From: Candidatus Promineifilum breve
GTDB taxonomy: Bacteria; Chloroflexota; Anaerolineae; Promineifilales; Promineifilaceae
DNA: 64,000 nucleotides
Assembly: GCF_900066015.1 (NCBI RefSeq)
Contig: NZ_LN890655.1
Span: 3,698,726-3,762,725 of the forward strand
Reading direction: 5' to 3'
The notes under the pieces were generated by a model. The model worked only from the letters and a program-made list of their open reading frames with translations. It did no database searches and had not been told where the DNA came from. Below are positions 7,784 to 17,367 of this stretch, piece after piece. The translations under genes were made by a program, and so were the position numbers. How positions within the stretch are numbered: the first letter of the stretch is position 1; each line of letters begins with the position of its first letter.

Positions 7784-8332
7784 ATGCACGAGGTCGTCGT
7801 CCTCCTCGGTTCCAATATCGATCGGGAGCGCCATCTGCCCGCGGCGGTGGAGTTGCTGGCCGCCGCGGCCGAGGTCGTGGCCGTCTCCACCGTCTATGAG
7901 AGCGCGGCGATTGACCGGCCGGAACAGCCCAACTTTTTCAACGCCGCCGTGCGGCTGCTCACGTTGCTGTCCCCGGTCGAACTGAAGGATGGCCCGCTGG
8001 CGGCCATTGAGCGACGGCTGGGGCGTGTGCGCGGCACCGACAAATACGCGCCGCGCCCGATCGATCTCGACATCGTTCTCTACGATGACGCCATTCTCGA
8101 TTACACCCCGGCCGACGGCCGCGCCCGCCACATTCCCGAACCCGACCTGCGGCGCTTCGCCCATTGCGCCCTGCCCGTGGCCGAGTTGCGGCCGCACGGG
8201 ACACACCCCGAAACCGGCGAACCGTTGCCGCAACTGGCGGCGCGTCTGGTGGCCCAATTGGACGCCGCCGCCCGGCCGCGCCCCCGTCCCGATATCGACC
8301 CGTGGCCGGGCGACCCATCGGCTAGGGCGTGA
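7784..8332 (+). CDS. folK: 2-amino-4-hydroxy-6-hydroxymethyldihydropteridine pyrophosphokinase
   Basis: This 182-residue HPPK activates the folB product with ATP. It shows VVLLGSNI at the N-terminus, RPEQPNFFNAAV, and the metal-binding PRPIDLDIVLYDD. A Pro/Arg-rich tail of about 20 residues is variable. The 3' end overlaps the convergent membrane-protein gene on the other strand by 11 bases (8322-8332). Confidence 0.95.
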   Translation: MHEVVVLLGSNIDRERHLPAAVELLAAAAEVVAVSTVYESAAIDRPEQPNFFNAAVRLLTLLSPVELKDGPLAAIERRLGRVRGTDKYAPRPIDLDIVLYDDAILDYTPADGRARHIPEPDLRRFAHCALPVAELRPHGTHPETGEPLPQLAARLVAQLDAAARPRPRPDIDPWPGDPSARA

Positions 8333-10259
8333 GCGGGAATTCCACCGCGTCGGCCGCCGGGTTGGCCGCCTCATCCAGCACCGGGACGTTCTCCAATGAG
8401 GGGAAGCGATACATGCCCACGCGCATCAGCAACGGCGGCTGGGGTTGCGTCGCCAGCGGCAGATGGAAGCGGCTGATCACCACGTCGCCCGGCCGCCATT
8501 GCGCCCCGGCGAACGCCGCTGCGTCGGCCTGGGCCACTCTGTTTTGTTGGCCGTTGATCAGATGGTTGAAGATGTGGAAGTCGGCCGGGTCGGGATTGTC
8601 GGCCGGCCGCCAGAATACGTCCCACAGAATGCCGGACGCTATCTCGCGCGGCGTGTTGTGGCCGGTCAGGTGGACGAAGTTAGCCAGCAGCGCCGGCTCC
8701 GGTAGGGCCACATCGGGCGGTGGCGCGGATGCGGCGGGCAACTTCCCAACAACATAGAACGAGAGAGATGGGACTGGCTGCGAATCCGTGAGGGTTTGTT
8801 CGTAGAGATCGCGCGTAGAGGTGAGGCTATCGGCGGCCGGTGTATCGAGCAAGACGGCGACAGTCGTCCCCGGAAAGAGAGCCTCGCTGTTTATGTCAAT
8901 GTAACGCAAGGGCAATCCGTGGAGCAGCGCCCGGAATTCGGCCGGAAAGTCGTCCTGCTGGGGGTCGGAGCCGCCGCCGACCAGCAACACTTCGGCCGCG
9001 TCGCCCGCGGCCACCAGCCGGCGCGCGCTGTCGGCCGCCGCCAGTTTCGTCCCCAGCGGGATGCTGAACCCGCCGGCCAACGGATCGCGGGCCACCGCCG
9101 CCATGATCCCCACCCACGACGCCAGTTGCCAGGCCGCCACGAGAACCAGCGCCAACCCGGCTGAGAGCCTGACCGCCCGACTGGCTCGCCCAACAAAACG
9201 CCACATGAATAGCCCGGCCAACAGGTACGGCGCGGGCAGGGCGACGATGAAATAATGGATGTAGACCGGCGTCCATTGCCACAGAAAGAGCAGCGCCGGT
9301 CCCAGAAACCAGGCCAGATAGATGGTCAGCGTGCGCCCCATCCGTTGGTCCGGCCGCCGGGCAAGGTGGGCGATCGCCCAGATGGTCGCCGCCACGATGA
9401 GCGCCAGCCACAGCACGCGGGCGATGGTTTCGCCGGGCAGGCCGGCATACTCCGCCCCGGCCAGAGGGCGCAGGCCCACCCCACCGGCGAGTTCAAATGT
9501 CAGGCGAAATGAATCCAGCGCCAACCCGCCCGCCGTCCGGCCGCCCGAAAAGGGCAGGCCGCCGGTCGTAGGGGTGCGTTGCCACAGGTAGATCAGGAAC
9601 GGCGCGGCCGTCAGCAGGGCCACCGCCGCGCTCAGCGCCACGTAACGCCAATCGATCTGACGGCGATAGAGGATCAGAAAGAGCAGCGTGGCCGGGGCCA
9701 GGCCGATGGCCGCCGGGTGGATCTGCACGGCCACGGCCAGGCAGATGAGATGCAGGGCGATGAACGGCCGCCGCCCCTCGACGAAGGCTAACACCGCGCC
9801 GATGGCCCAGCCGACGGCAAAGGCCGGCAGCAGGTTTTGCGCCCAAATTTTGCGCGAGAAGACGATGGCCCACGGGCTGACGGCCAGCATCAGGGCCGCC
9901 ACGCTGGCGACCGTGATCCCGCCGTGGCGCCGGCCCAGCCAGTAGACCCCGACCACGGCCAGCACGCCCAGTGCGCCGGTGAACAGGGTCGCGGCGTAGG
10001 GGTGCTGGCGGATGAACAGGGGTAGCGAATAGAGCCAGACGCTCATCGGCGCGTTGGGGAAGCCGACGGAGCTGCTGATGCCGCGCACGGCGAATTCGCC
10101 GGAACGCATGGTTAGGGCCAACGATAGCAAGCGCCCCTCGTCGGCCTTGAATTCGGTCAGCCCCGGCCAGCCCAGCCGCGCCACGGTGGCCACGGCCAGG
10201 ATGGCGATGAGGACGGCCGCCTCGCGCCGGGTCAGCGGCCCGGCCGTCTCATTGGTCAT
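8322..10259 (-). CDS. PMT/GT39-like multi-membrane-spanning glycosyltransferase
   Basis: This 645-residue protein has about 10 hydrophobic segments in the first 400 residues, an Asp-Glu pair (EFKADEGR) in the first external loop, and a soluble C-terminal half. That layout is typical of GT-C/PMT (glycosyltransferase family 39 or 83) enzymes that take sugars from polyprenyl-phosphate donors. ATG 10259 is chosen because it overlaps the xthA stop (ATGACCAATGA) by 11 bases, suggesting translational coupling. The substrate is unknown, and the link to xthA is probably only positional. Confidence 0.75.
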   Translation of the reverse strand: MTNETAGPLTRREAAVLIAILAVATVARLGWPGLTEFKADEGRLLSLALTMRSGEFAVRGISSSVGFPNAPMSVWLYSLPLFIRQHPYAATLFTGALGVLAVVGVYWLGRRHGGITVASVAALMLAVSPWAIVFSRKIWAQNLLPAFAVGWAIGAVLAFVEGRRPFIALHLICLAVAVQIHPAAIGLAPATLLFLILYRRQIDWRYVALSAAVALLTAAPFLIYLWQRTPTTGGLPFSGGRTAGGLALDSFRLTFELAGGVGLRPLAGAEYAGLPGETIARVLWLALIVAATIWAIAHLARRPDQRMGRTLTIYLAWFLGPALLFLWQWTPVYIHYFIVALPAPYLLAGLFMWRFVGRASRAVRLSAGLALVLVAAWQLASWVGIMAAVARDPLAGGFSIPLGTKLAAADSARRLVAAGDAAEVLLVGGGSDPQQDDFPAEFRALLHGLPLRYIDINSEALFPGTTVAVLLDTPAADSLTSTRDLYEQTLTDSQPVPSLSFYVVGKLPAASAPPPDVALPEPALLANFVHLTGHNTPREIASGILWDVFWRPADNPDPADFHIFNHLINGQQNRVAQADAAAFAGAQWRPGDVVISRFHLPLATQPQPPLLMRVGMYRFPSLENVPVLDEAANPAADAVEFPLTP

Positions 10260-11037
10260 CGGTCTCAATGGCGAGTGTCAGGCTGACCGGGCAATGGTCG
10301 GAGCCTAATACGTCGGGATGGATGGCCGCGTCCATCACGCGCGGCCGTAGGTCGGGCGAGATGAAGAAGTAGTCGAGCCGCCAGCCCACGTTTTTCTGGC
10401 GCGAGAAGGTGACCTGCGCCCACCAGGTATACGCGCCGGTGGTGTCGGGGTAAAGGGTGCGGTAGGTGTCCAGATAGCCGCGTTCGACGACCCGGTCGAT
10501 CCACTCCCGCTCAATCGGCATGAAGCCGGTTGCATTCATATTCTGGCGCGGCCGGGCCAAATCGATCGGCTGGTGGGCGGTGTTCACGTCGCCGCAAAAG
10601 ATGACCGATTGGCCCCCCTGGCGCAGATTTTCGATGGTGTCGAGGAAATCGGCGTTGTATTGCATCTTGAACGGCAGGCGGCTGTGGTCGCGGCTGCCGT
10701 TGGGAAAGTAAGCGTTGACCAGGGTGAAATCGCCAAAATCGGCCACGAGGGTGCGCCCTTCGCGGTCGAAATCGGGGAGGCCCAGGCCGACCTGGACGGA
10801 GAGCGGCGGCTGCTTGCAATAGAGGGCCACGCCGCTGTAGCCGGGGCGCTCCGACACCGCCCAATAGGTGTAGTAGCCGGGCGGGTGCAGCACGTCCTCG
10901 CTCAATTGATCGGGCCGGCACTTCGTTTCCTGCAAGCAAAGGATGTCGGGCTGGGTGCGCGCCAGCCAATCGAGGAAGATGCCCTTGCGGTGGACGGCGC
11001 GCAGGCCGTTGACGTTCCAGCTATAGAGCGTGAGCAT
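10249..11037 (-). CDS. xthA: Exodeoxyribonuclease III
   Basis: This 262-residue AP endonuclease/3' exonuclease acts in base-excision repair. Family motifs in order are SWNVNGLRAV, LQETKC (catalytic Glu37), GDVNTAH, WWAQVTFSRQKNVGWRLDYF and GSDHCPV at the C-terminus. It is the first gene of a two-gene minus-strand unit with the GT39-like gene. Its promoter region contains the CACAGAG repeat block. Confidence 0.95.
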   Translation of the reverse strand: MLTLYSWNVNGLRAVHRKGIFLDWLARTQPDILCLQETKCRPDQLSEDVLHPPGYYTYWAVSERPGYSGVALYCKQPPLSVQVGLGLPDFDREGRTLVADFGDFTLVNAYFPNGSRDHSRLPFKMQYNADFLDTIENLRQGGQSVIFCGDVNTAHQPIDLARPRQNMNATGFMPIEREWIDRVVERGYLDTYRTLYPDTTGAYTWWAQVTFSRQKNVGWRLDYFFISPDLRPRVMDAAIHPDVLGSDHCPVSLTLAIETDDQ

Positions 11038-11065
11038 GAACGGATTCTAGCATTTTTAACATTTA

Positions 11066-11172
11066 GCACACAGAGGACGCAGAGAGTCACAGAGGTACAC
11101 AGAGGCTCTCGGAGAAAGAATGCCCTTCCTCCGTGATCTCTGTGACTTCTCCGTGATCTCTGTGATCCTCTT
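11066..11172. repeat. CACAGAG-type palindromic word array
   Basis: The left half repeats CACAGAGG, CGCAGAGAG, TCACAGAGG and ACACAGAGG. The right half repeats the complement, TCTCTGTGA and TTCTCCGTGATC. The two halves form an imperfect long hairpin between divergent xthA and rlmN. This kind of degenerate short-word palindrome is a recurring intergenic element in Chloroflexota and cyanobacteria. Confidence 0.7.
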
Positions 11173-11230
11173 TGGACAACTAAAAGAATCGGTGGCTAGA
11201 TGTACGGTCGGCAATGACCACCAATCCGGC

Positions 11231-11236
11231 TACAAT
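11231..11236 (+). promoter_or_regulatory. -10 element placing the rlmN transcript start at its ATG
   Basis: TACAAT lies 7 bases upstream of ATG 11244, and TCGGCA at 11208-11213 is a weak -35 at 17 bases. The transcript would begin at or next to the start codon. Confidence 0.45.
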
Positions 11237-11243
11237 GTCGCCC

Positions 11244-12293
<1,050 letters not shown>

Positions 12294-12303
12294 GATCGAA
12301 TGA

Positions 12304-12361
12304 AAAGTGTCGGGTGGCGGGTATAAACCTACTAAGGTTTATACCCGCCACCCGACACTTT
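12304..12361. terminator. 27-bp perfect palindrome between convergent rlmN and yhhQ
   Basis: Arms at 12304-12330 and 12335-12361 are exact reverse complements around a 4-base loop (ACTA). The stop codon of yhhQ uses the outer end of the right arm. It may act as a bidirectional terminator, but the arms are far longer than needed and only three T's follow. The core word is TGTCGGGTGGCGGGTATAAA. Confidence 0.75.
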
Positions 12362-13061
12362 ATGCATCTTCGCGGTCGGCCGCCCAGTCGCGGTCGGGCG
12401 TGGTGTAGATCAGCGGCAGGCTGACCAGCGTCACGACGAACTTGACGGCCACGTTGAACAGGAAGATCTGCCAGACCGTGGCCCAGGGCAGGCTGAGCGG
12501 ATCGTTAGCCAGCCCCGGTAGCGGCCCGAAGGCCACGACGGTGAAGATCAGGGTGTCGATGGGGATGCTGATGCTGTTGCTGAGCAGCACCCTGGCCCAC
12601 TGGTAGCGTGTGGTCACTCGCGTGACGAACCAGTGATAAATCTCGGTATCGAGCAATTCGCTGACGATCTCGGCCAGGATCGAGGCGATGACGATACGCC
12701 ACACCGGCCCCAGGATGGCGGCGAACGATTCGCCCAGACCCCAGGTCGGGTCGCTGGGCACGGTGGCCGCCCAGGCCAGATAGGCGGCCATGACCAGATT
12801 GATAACCGCCGCGGTGACGATCAGCGTCTGGGCGTTGCGCTTGCCCAGCGTCTTGTGAACCATGTCGCGCAGAGTGAAGGTGATGGGATAGATGAACGTG
12901 CCCATGTCCACGGCCAGGCCGAGCACGACGCCGATCTTGAGGCTGGCGATGTCGGCCACCATCTGCGCGCCGACGTAGGCGGCGGTCACGAGGATGGCCG
13001 CGCGGCCAAACGAAACGGCCGCTGCCCGCCGGGCAACGGCCGCCGATTCCAATTGGGTCAT
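12360..13061 (-). CDS. yhhQ: Queuosine precursor transporter (VUT/YhhQ family)
   Basis: This 233-residue membrane protein has about six hydrophobic helices and the family hallmarks GTFIYPITFTLRDMVHK and SNSISIPIDTLIF. YhhQ proteins import queuosine precursors such as preQ0/preQ1 for tRNA modification. The start ATG 13061 is preceded by AAGGAG (13070-13075), which lies inside a preQ1-I-like aptamer tail. This supports both the function and its control by preQ1. No que biosynthesis gene is in the window, consistent with salvage. Confidence 0.92.
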   Translation of the reverse strand: MTQLESAAVARRAAAVSFGRAAILVTAAYVGAQMVADIASLKIGVVLGLAVDMGTFIYPITFTLRDMVHKTLGKRNAQTLIVTAAVINLVMAAYLAWAATVPSDPTWGLGESFAAILGPVWRIVIASILAEIVSELLDTEIYHWFVTRVTTRYQWARVLLSNSISIPIDTLIFTVVAFGPLPGLANDPLSLPWATVWQIFLFNVAVKFVVTLVSLPLIYTTPDRDWAADREDA

Positions 13062-13069
13062 ACCACTTT

Positions 13070-13104
13070 CTCCTTGTTTTGTTCAGGCGGGTGCATCGAC
13101 CGCC
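13070..13104 (-). promoter_or_regulatory. preQ1-I riboswitch aptamer 2 (proximal, overlaps SD of yhhQ)
   Basis: Read on the minus strand: P1 GGCGG/CCGCC encloses the loop UCGAUGCAC and is followed by the A-rich tail UGAACAAAACAAGGAG. This is very close to the Thermoanaerobacter preQ1-I aptamer as I recall it (P1, loop UCGCAGUAAC, tail UUAACAAAACAAGG). The AAGGAG of the tail is the yhhQ ribosome-binding site, so ligand-stabilised pseudoknot formation would block translation. Confidence 0.8.
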
Positions 13105-13138
13105 GCAGTTTTAGTCAGCCGGGTAGTCTGCCACCGGC
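13103..13138 (-). promoter_or_regulatory. preQ1-I riboswitch aptamer 1 (distal, tandem)
   Basis: Read on the minus strand: P1 GCCGG/CCGGC encloses UGGCAGACUAC and is followed by the tail UGACUAAAACUGCGG. GCAG in the loop can pair with CUGC in the tail, giving the H-type pseudoknot of preQ1-I RNAs with an A-rich linker. It abuts aptamer 2 with no spacer. It matches less closely than aptamer 2. Confidence 0.6.
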
Positions 13139-13145
13139 GAAGGGG

Positions 13146-13151
13146 AGTATA
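13146..13151 (-). promoter_or_regulatory. -10 element of yhhQ
   Basis: On the minus strand this reads TATACT. Transcription would start near 13139, exactly at the 5' edge of the first preQ1-like aptamer. No good -35 is visible. Confidence 0.5.
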
Positions 13152-13194
13152 GCAGGGTCGATGGCGCGGCGGCTACTTTTCGGTGGGGCAGCAT

Positions 13195-13851
13195 TCAGTA
13201 GGCGCGCGCATGGATGCACAACAACACCCCGCTCGCCAGGCGGACTGTCGCCTCAGCGGCAATCAGGCGGTTGCTGACGCCGCGGGCCGGGCCGAAGGGT
13301 AGCGTCTCGTCGTTTAGCGGCCACTCCAGGCCGGTGGTGGCCGTGATGCGCGCCGGGCCGCCCAGGGGGATGAGCGAGACGGTGTCGCCGAGGTGGCCGA
13401 CGATGCGGGTATCTTCGGTGATCAGCCAGGCCGTCTCGCGCCCCTCGACGAAGCGCACGGAGCGGCCGGCCAGGGCGGGATGGGCCAGGAGGAGTATGTT
13501 CGCCAGCGTCTGATCGAGGCGGCCGCCGAACCCACCACAGACGACGAGGGCCGCCTCGGGGAAATGGGCCGCGGCGTGGAGCAGCGCCAACTCCAGGTCG
13601 GTCTCGTCCTTGGCCGTTGGATGGCGAATGACTGCCATCGCGCCGTCCTCAAGCCATTGTTCAACGGTGGCCGGCAATGAGTCCAGGTCGCCGATGAGCA
13701 AATCGGGGCGGCGGCCGAGCGCCCACAGATGGCCGATCCCGCCGTCGGCGGCGATGACGAACCGGGCGCGGGCCAGGTAGCTGGCCGGCACGGTCAAATC
13801 GGCGATGACGCCATTGGCAAAGATGAGGATCAGGTCTTCGGTCGCGCTCAT
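13195..13851 (-). CDS. Thiamine pyrophosphokinase
   Basis: This 218-residue enzyme converts thiamine to thiamine diphosphate. It shows ILIFANGVIAD at the N-terminus, VIAADGGIGHLWALG, the metal-binding GDLDSLP, and KDETDLELAL plus GGFGGRLDQTLAN, all diagnostic of the family. ATG 13851 has GAGAGG at 13862-13867 and gives the usual length; in-frame upstream starts would add a non-conserved extension. It complements the TPP-riboswitch-controlled thiBPQ importer at 41.7 kb, the two together giving thiamine uptake and activation. Confidence 0.92.
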   Translation of the reverse strand: MSATEDLILIFANGVIADLTVPASYLARARFVIAADGGIGHLWALGRRPDLLIGDLDSLPATVEQWLEDGAMAVIRHPTAKDETDLELALLHAAAHFPEAALVVCGGFGGRLDQTLANILLLAHPALAGRSVRFVEGRETAWLITEDTRIVGHLGDTVSLIPLGGPARITATTGLEWPLNDETLPFGPARGVSNRLIAAEATVRLASGVLLCIHARAY

Positions 13852-13940
13852 TTCCGGCTGCCTCTCCATTTCGACTATCCGCTCATGGTATCGCCGCAAC
13901 GGTCTATGCGCCAGAAGCCTGCCGTACTGATCATTTGCGC

Positions 13941-13970
13941 TTGACCCAAGCGGCGCATAGGGACTACACT
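13941..13970 (+). promoter_or_regulatory. Promoter of sppA
   Basis: TTGACC (13941-13946) and TACACT (13965-13970) are separated by 18 bases. Transcription would start near 13977, about 30 bases before ATG 14007. Confidence 0.55.
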
Positions 13971-14006
13971 TCCCGGCGCGGCCATTTGAGCCGACACAAG
14001 CTAAAG

Positions 14007-15851
14007 ATGAGCAACTCACCCACCACACCACAGCCACACAATAGCATCCTTACCGACCTGCGCCACGAAATCAGGCGCGGCCGGCGCGCGCTGGGCGAGG
14101 GCTGGGCCGCGGCCGGGGTGGAGTTGCGCAATAGCTGGAAGCGGGCGCGCAAGTTGCGCCTCGATTACGTCGTCCTGCCCATCGGCGGCCCCCTGCCGGA
14201 GCGCAACGGCCCGCGGCGTGGCTTCATCGAGCGCCGGTTGCCGTTGCCGGCCGACCCGCTCAGCCTCCAAACCCTCAACTACATCCTGCGCGACGTGGCC
14301 GACGCCGGCAACGTGCGTGGCGTCGTCTTCATCTTGCGCGACCTGAGCGCCGGGCTGGCCTCGCTACAAAACCTGCGGGCGGCCATCGGGCGCTTGCGCG
14401 CCGCGGGCAAGGAAGCCATCGTCTACACCCCCTATCTGGACCTGGCCCACTACTACGTGGCGACGGCCGCCGACCGCATCGTCGCCCCGCCCGGCGCGCG
14501 CTTCGAGGTGCTGGGCCTCTTCTCTGAAGTGACGTTCCTGAAGGATGCGCTGGCGCGGGTGGGCCTGTCGGCCGAGGTCGTGCAGATTTCGCCCTACAAG
14601 ACGGCCTACGATCGCCTGAGCCGGGCCGACATCTCGCCCGAGTACCGCGAACAATTGGACTGGCAGCTGGATGATCTGTATGACCAACTGACCGCCGACA
14701 TGGCCGCCGGGCGCAACATGGCGCAGGCCACGCTCAAGGAATGGATCGACCGGGCGCCGTTCGCGGCCGACGAGGCCCGCGCCGCCGGGCTGATCGATCA
14801 CGTCGCCTACGATGACGAACTGGCCGATTGGCTGGGGCAGATCATCCACGTCCGGCCGGATGGCAGCATAGAACCAGCCGAAAAGACCGGCCACCCGGCC
14901 TCGTCCCGCCCGGCGATCCTCAAGACGGGGCGCGAGGCGCGCAAGCTGCTGCTGGAGCGGGTTCACCATTACACCACGGACTTTATCGGCGTCATCTCAT
15001 TGGAAGGGCTGATCACGATGGGGCCAAGCCGGCAACCGCCCATCGATCTGCCCATCCCTCTCCTGGGCGGAGCAACGGCCGGCGAACAGACCATCGTCAG
15101 CTTGTTGCGCCGTGTGGAGCGGCTCGACGACATGGCCGCGCTGGTGCTCCACGTCGATTCCGGCGGCGGCTCGGCCCTGGCCTCGGAGCTAATCGGCCGG
15201 CAGATCGAGCAACTGGCCGCCAAAAAGCCCGTCGTCGTCTACATGGGCAACGTGGCCGCGTCGGGCGGCTACTACGTCGCCGCGCCGGCGGCCTATATAA
15301 TGAGCCAGCCGGCGACCATCACCGGCTCCATCGGCGTCATCATGGCCAGGGTCAGCGCGTCCGGCCTCTACGATCAATTGGCGATTAACCGGGTCAGCCT
15401 CAGCCGGGGCGAACACGCCGGCCTGTACCAAGACAGCGATCCCTGGTCGGAGTCTGAACGCGCCATCTTCCGCCGGCAGATCGATGACATCTACGGCCAG
15501 TTCCGGGACGTCGTCGTCCGTGGCCGCCACATGACCGCGGAGCAGGTGGATGAGGTCGGGCTGGGGCGGGTATGGACGGGGCGGCAAGCGCGGGCACATG
15601 GCCTGGTCGACGGCCACGGCGATTTTCTGGACGCGATCAAAAAGGCGGCCGAATTGGCCGCCTTGCCGGTTGAAGATTTTGATGCCGTCTCGGTATCGAA
15701 TTTCTTTGCCCGTAGTTCAGGCTACGTGTTGCCGGCCGCGCGCGCGTCGTCTATCTTGACCGAGGCCAACCGCCTGCTATCCGGCGCGGCGGCGCGGGAA
15801 CTGACCGGGCAGCCGCTGATGTTGCTACCAACTGAGTTGCGGTTCCGGTGA
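14007..15851 (+). CDS. sppA: Signal peptide peptidase SppA, 67K-type (protease IV)
   Basis: This 614-residue serine protease degrades cleaved signal peptides. It has two S49 domains. The N-terminal one supplies the general-base lysine in [12 protein letters not shown] (Lys198). The C-terminal one supplies the nucleophile in [13 protein letters not shown] (Ser419), followed by [12 protein letters not shown] 14007 is chosen because it lies just inside the predicted transcript. No clear N-terminal transmembrane anchor is present, which is unusual for bacterial SppA. The 3' end overlaps the convergent GNAT gene by 27 bases. Confidence 0.9.
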   Translation: MSNSPTTPQPHNSILTDLRHEIRRGRRALGEGWAAAGVELRNSWKRARKLRLDYVVLPIGGPLPERNGPRRGFIERRLPLPADPLSLQTLNYILRDVADAGNVRGVVFILRDLSAGLASLQNLRAAIGRLRAAGKEAIVYTPYLDLAHYYVATAADRIVAPPGARFEVLGLFSEVTFLKDALARVGLSAEVVQISPYKTAYDRLSRADISPEYREQLDWQLDDLYDQLTADMAAGRNMAQATLKEWIDRAPFAADEARAAGLIDHVAYDDELADWLGQIIHVRPDGSIEPAEKTGHPASSRPAILKTGREARKLLLERVHHYTTDFIGVISLEGLITMGPSRQPPIDLPIPLLGGATAGEQTIVSLLRRVERLDDMAALVLHVDSGGGSALASELIGRQIEQLAAKKPVVVYMGNVAASGGYYVAAPAAYIMSQPATITGSIGVIMARVSASGLYDQLAINRVSLSRGEHAGLYQDSDPWSESERAIFRRQIDDIYGQFRDVVVRGRHMTAEQVDEVGLGRVWTGRQARAHGLVDGHGDFLDAIKKAAELAALPVEDFDAVSVSNFFARSSGYVLPAARASSILTEANRLLSGAAARELTGQPLMLLPTELRFR

Positions 15852-16430
15852 GTAATCGGCGGCGGCGTCCAGGTAATCTTCCCGCCGGTGGGCCGACTCG
15901 TGCAGGTGGATGATGATTTCCGAGTAACTGCCCTCCGACTGGTGCTCCACGCGATAGTTCAGCTTGTGCAGCATGGCCCACATCGGCGCGTTGCTGTTCT
16001 GCACCGTGCCCACCAGTTGCTCGATTCCCCGGATTTTGGCGTGGAGGATTAGCAGCCGCATCATTTCCGTGCCGATGCCTTTGCGCTGCATATCATCGCG
16101 CACCGATACGGCAATCTCGGCCCGGCTGGTCGTAAGCTCCACGTAGCGCGCCGCGCCCACGGGCACGTCATCCCGTTCGGGCATATCGACAAACGCCACC
16201 AGCCCATAGGATACAGTCGCGACCTTTTCGGCGATCTGTTCGGCCTCGGTCCACACGTAGTCCATGTCGACCTGATCGAGCGGCTGCAAGAAGCGATTAT
16301 AGCGACTCTCCGAACCCATATTCTCGAAGAGGTCTACCAAATACGGCGCGTCCTGGGGCAATAAAGACCGCACATGGATCCATAAGCCGGAGCCTGTCTG
16401 ATATGAATTGATTTCTTGTAACTTTACCAT
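15825..16430 (-). CDS. GNAT family N-acetyltransferase
   Basis: This protein of about 201 residues has the acetyl-CoA-binding motif A, VRDDMQRKGIGTEMMRLL, and the following C-terminal GNAT strand pattern NAPMWAMLHKLNYRVE. The fold resembles the GNAT domains found with acyl-CoA synthetase-type protein acetyltransferases, but the substrate is unknown. Start is uncertain between ATG 16430 and ATG 16451; neither has a good ribosome-binding site. Its promoter region carries a 17-base palindrome. The 3' end overlaps sppA by 27 bases. Confidence 0.8.
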   Translation of the reverse strand: MVKLQEINSYQTGSGLWIHVRSLLPQDAPYLVDLFENMGSESRYNRFLQPLDQVDMDYVWTEAEQIAEKVATVSYGLVAFVDMPERDDVPVGAARYVELTTSRAEIAVSVRDDMQRKGIGTEMMRLLILHAKIRGIEQLVGTVQNSNAPMWAMLHKLNYRVEHQSEGSYSEIIIHLHESAHRREDYLDAAADYSPEPQLSW

Positions 16431-16442
16431 ATTGTTCACCAC

Positions 16443-16459
16443 ATGACGCATTGCGTCAT
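16443..16459. promoter_or_regulatory. Palindrome at the start of the GNAT gene
   Basis: ATGACGCA-T-TGCGTCAT is perfectly symmetrical with 8-base arms. It sits over the predicted transcription start (about 16457), just downstream of the TATCCT -10, an operator-like position. The binding protein is unknown. Confidence 0.45.
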
Positions 16460-16463
16460 AAGA

Positions 16464-16492
16464 AGGATAACATAAGCCGGGACGAAAAGCAA
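16464..16492 (-). promoter_or_regulatory. Promoter of the GNAT gene
   Basis: On the minus strand TTGCTT (16487-16492) and TATCCT (16464-16469) are 17 bases apart. Confidence 0.45.
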
Positions 16493-16630
16493 CCCTTTTG
16501 GTAACTGTTCACATTAACAGAAAATTGATTGCCCTCTCCGGCAGCATCGGTCGCCATCTCCGACAGCTTTTGTTATACTGCCCCAAATTTTATGGGCTAT
16601 GCAGAAACCTACCTACCTGCCGCGAGCAAG

Positions 16631-17266
16631 ATGACGAATCGGCCGATTGATGCCGCCATCGACGAATCAGCGCTGATCAGGCAAGCCAAAGATGATCAGG
16701 ACGCTTTCGGCCAACTCTACGAGCGCTACTCGCAGCGTATCTACCAATATATCTTCTATCGCACCGGCAGCGAGGCCGACGCCGAAGACCTGGCGGCCAA
16801 GACGTTTATGCGCGCCTGGCAGCACATCGCCACCTACGACGACCGCGGCGTGCCCTTTTCGGCCTGGCTCTATCGCATCGCCCATAATCTGGTCGCCAAT
16901 TGGCACCGCGACCGCAGCCGCCGCAAGATCATCTCGCTGGATGACCTGAGCCGCTGGCAGGTGAATGAAGATGGGCCGGAGGCGGTGGCCTTACTGGCCG
17001 AAGATCGGGCGGCGCTGCTGACGGCGTTGCGTCGCCTGCCGGCCGAGCGGCAGGAGCTGCTGGCCCTCAAATTTGTGGAACATCTATCGAACGCGGAGAT
17101 CGGCGCGGTGATGGGCCGCAGCGAGGGGGCGATCAAGTCGCTGTACCATCGCACGTTGTTGACCCTGCGCGAGGAGTTGCAACAGGAAATGCCCACCGAA
17201 CAGGATCGCTCGCGCCTACGACGGTTGTTGGGGCGTCTGGGCGACCGAGGATTGGGCCGGGAATAG
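16631..17266 (+). CDS. ECF-type RNA polymerase sigma factor
   Basis: This protein of about 211 residues has sigma region 2 (AFGQLYERYSQRIYQYIFYRTGSEADAEDLAAKTFMRAW), with RIAHNLVANWHRD after it. Sigma region 4 (LPAERQELLALKFVEHLSNAEIGAVMGRSEGAIKSLYHR) forms the helix-turn-helix that reads the -35 element. The start could be ATG 16592, 12 bases after a TATACT box (16574-16579), but ATG 16631 gives the usual sigma N-terminus. It lies directly before the oxidase operon on the same strand and could control it. No anti-sigma gene is evident, unless the next membrane protein plays that part. Confidence 0.9.
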   Translation: MTNRPIDAAIDESALIRQAKDDQDAFGQLYERYSQRIYQYIFYRTGSEADAEDLAAKTFMRAWQHIATYDDRGVPFSAWLYRIAHNLVANWHRDRSRRKIISLDDLSRWQVNEDGPEAVALLAEDRAALLTALRRLPAERQELLALKFVEHLSNAEIGAVMGRSEGAIKSLYHRTLLTLREELQQEMPTEQDRSRLRRLLGRLGDRGLGRE

Positions 17267-17367
17267 CCGGTGGCGGGGAGAAATCTGTTGCAAACCGCTA
17301 ATTGTGATAGTATACGCAACCGTGGGCGGTATTCGCCCGATGGCCGAGTTTAAGTGGAGATGGACTC

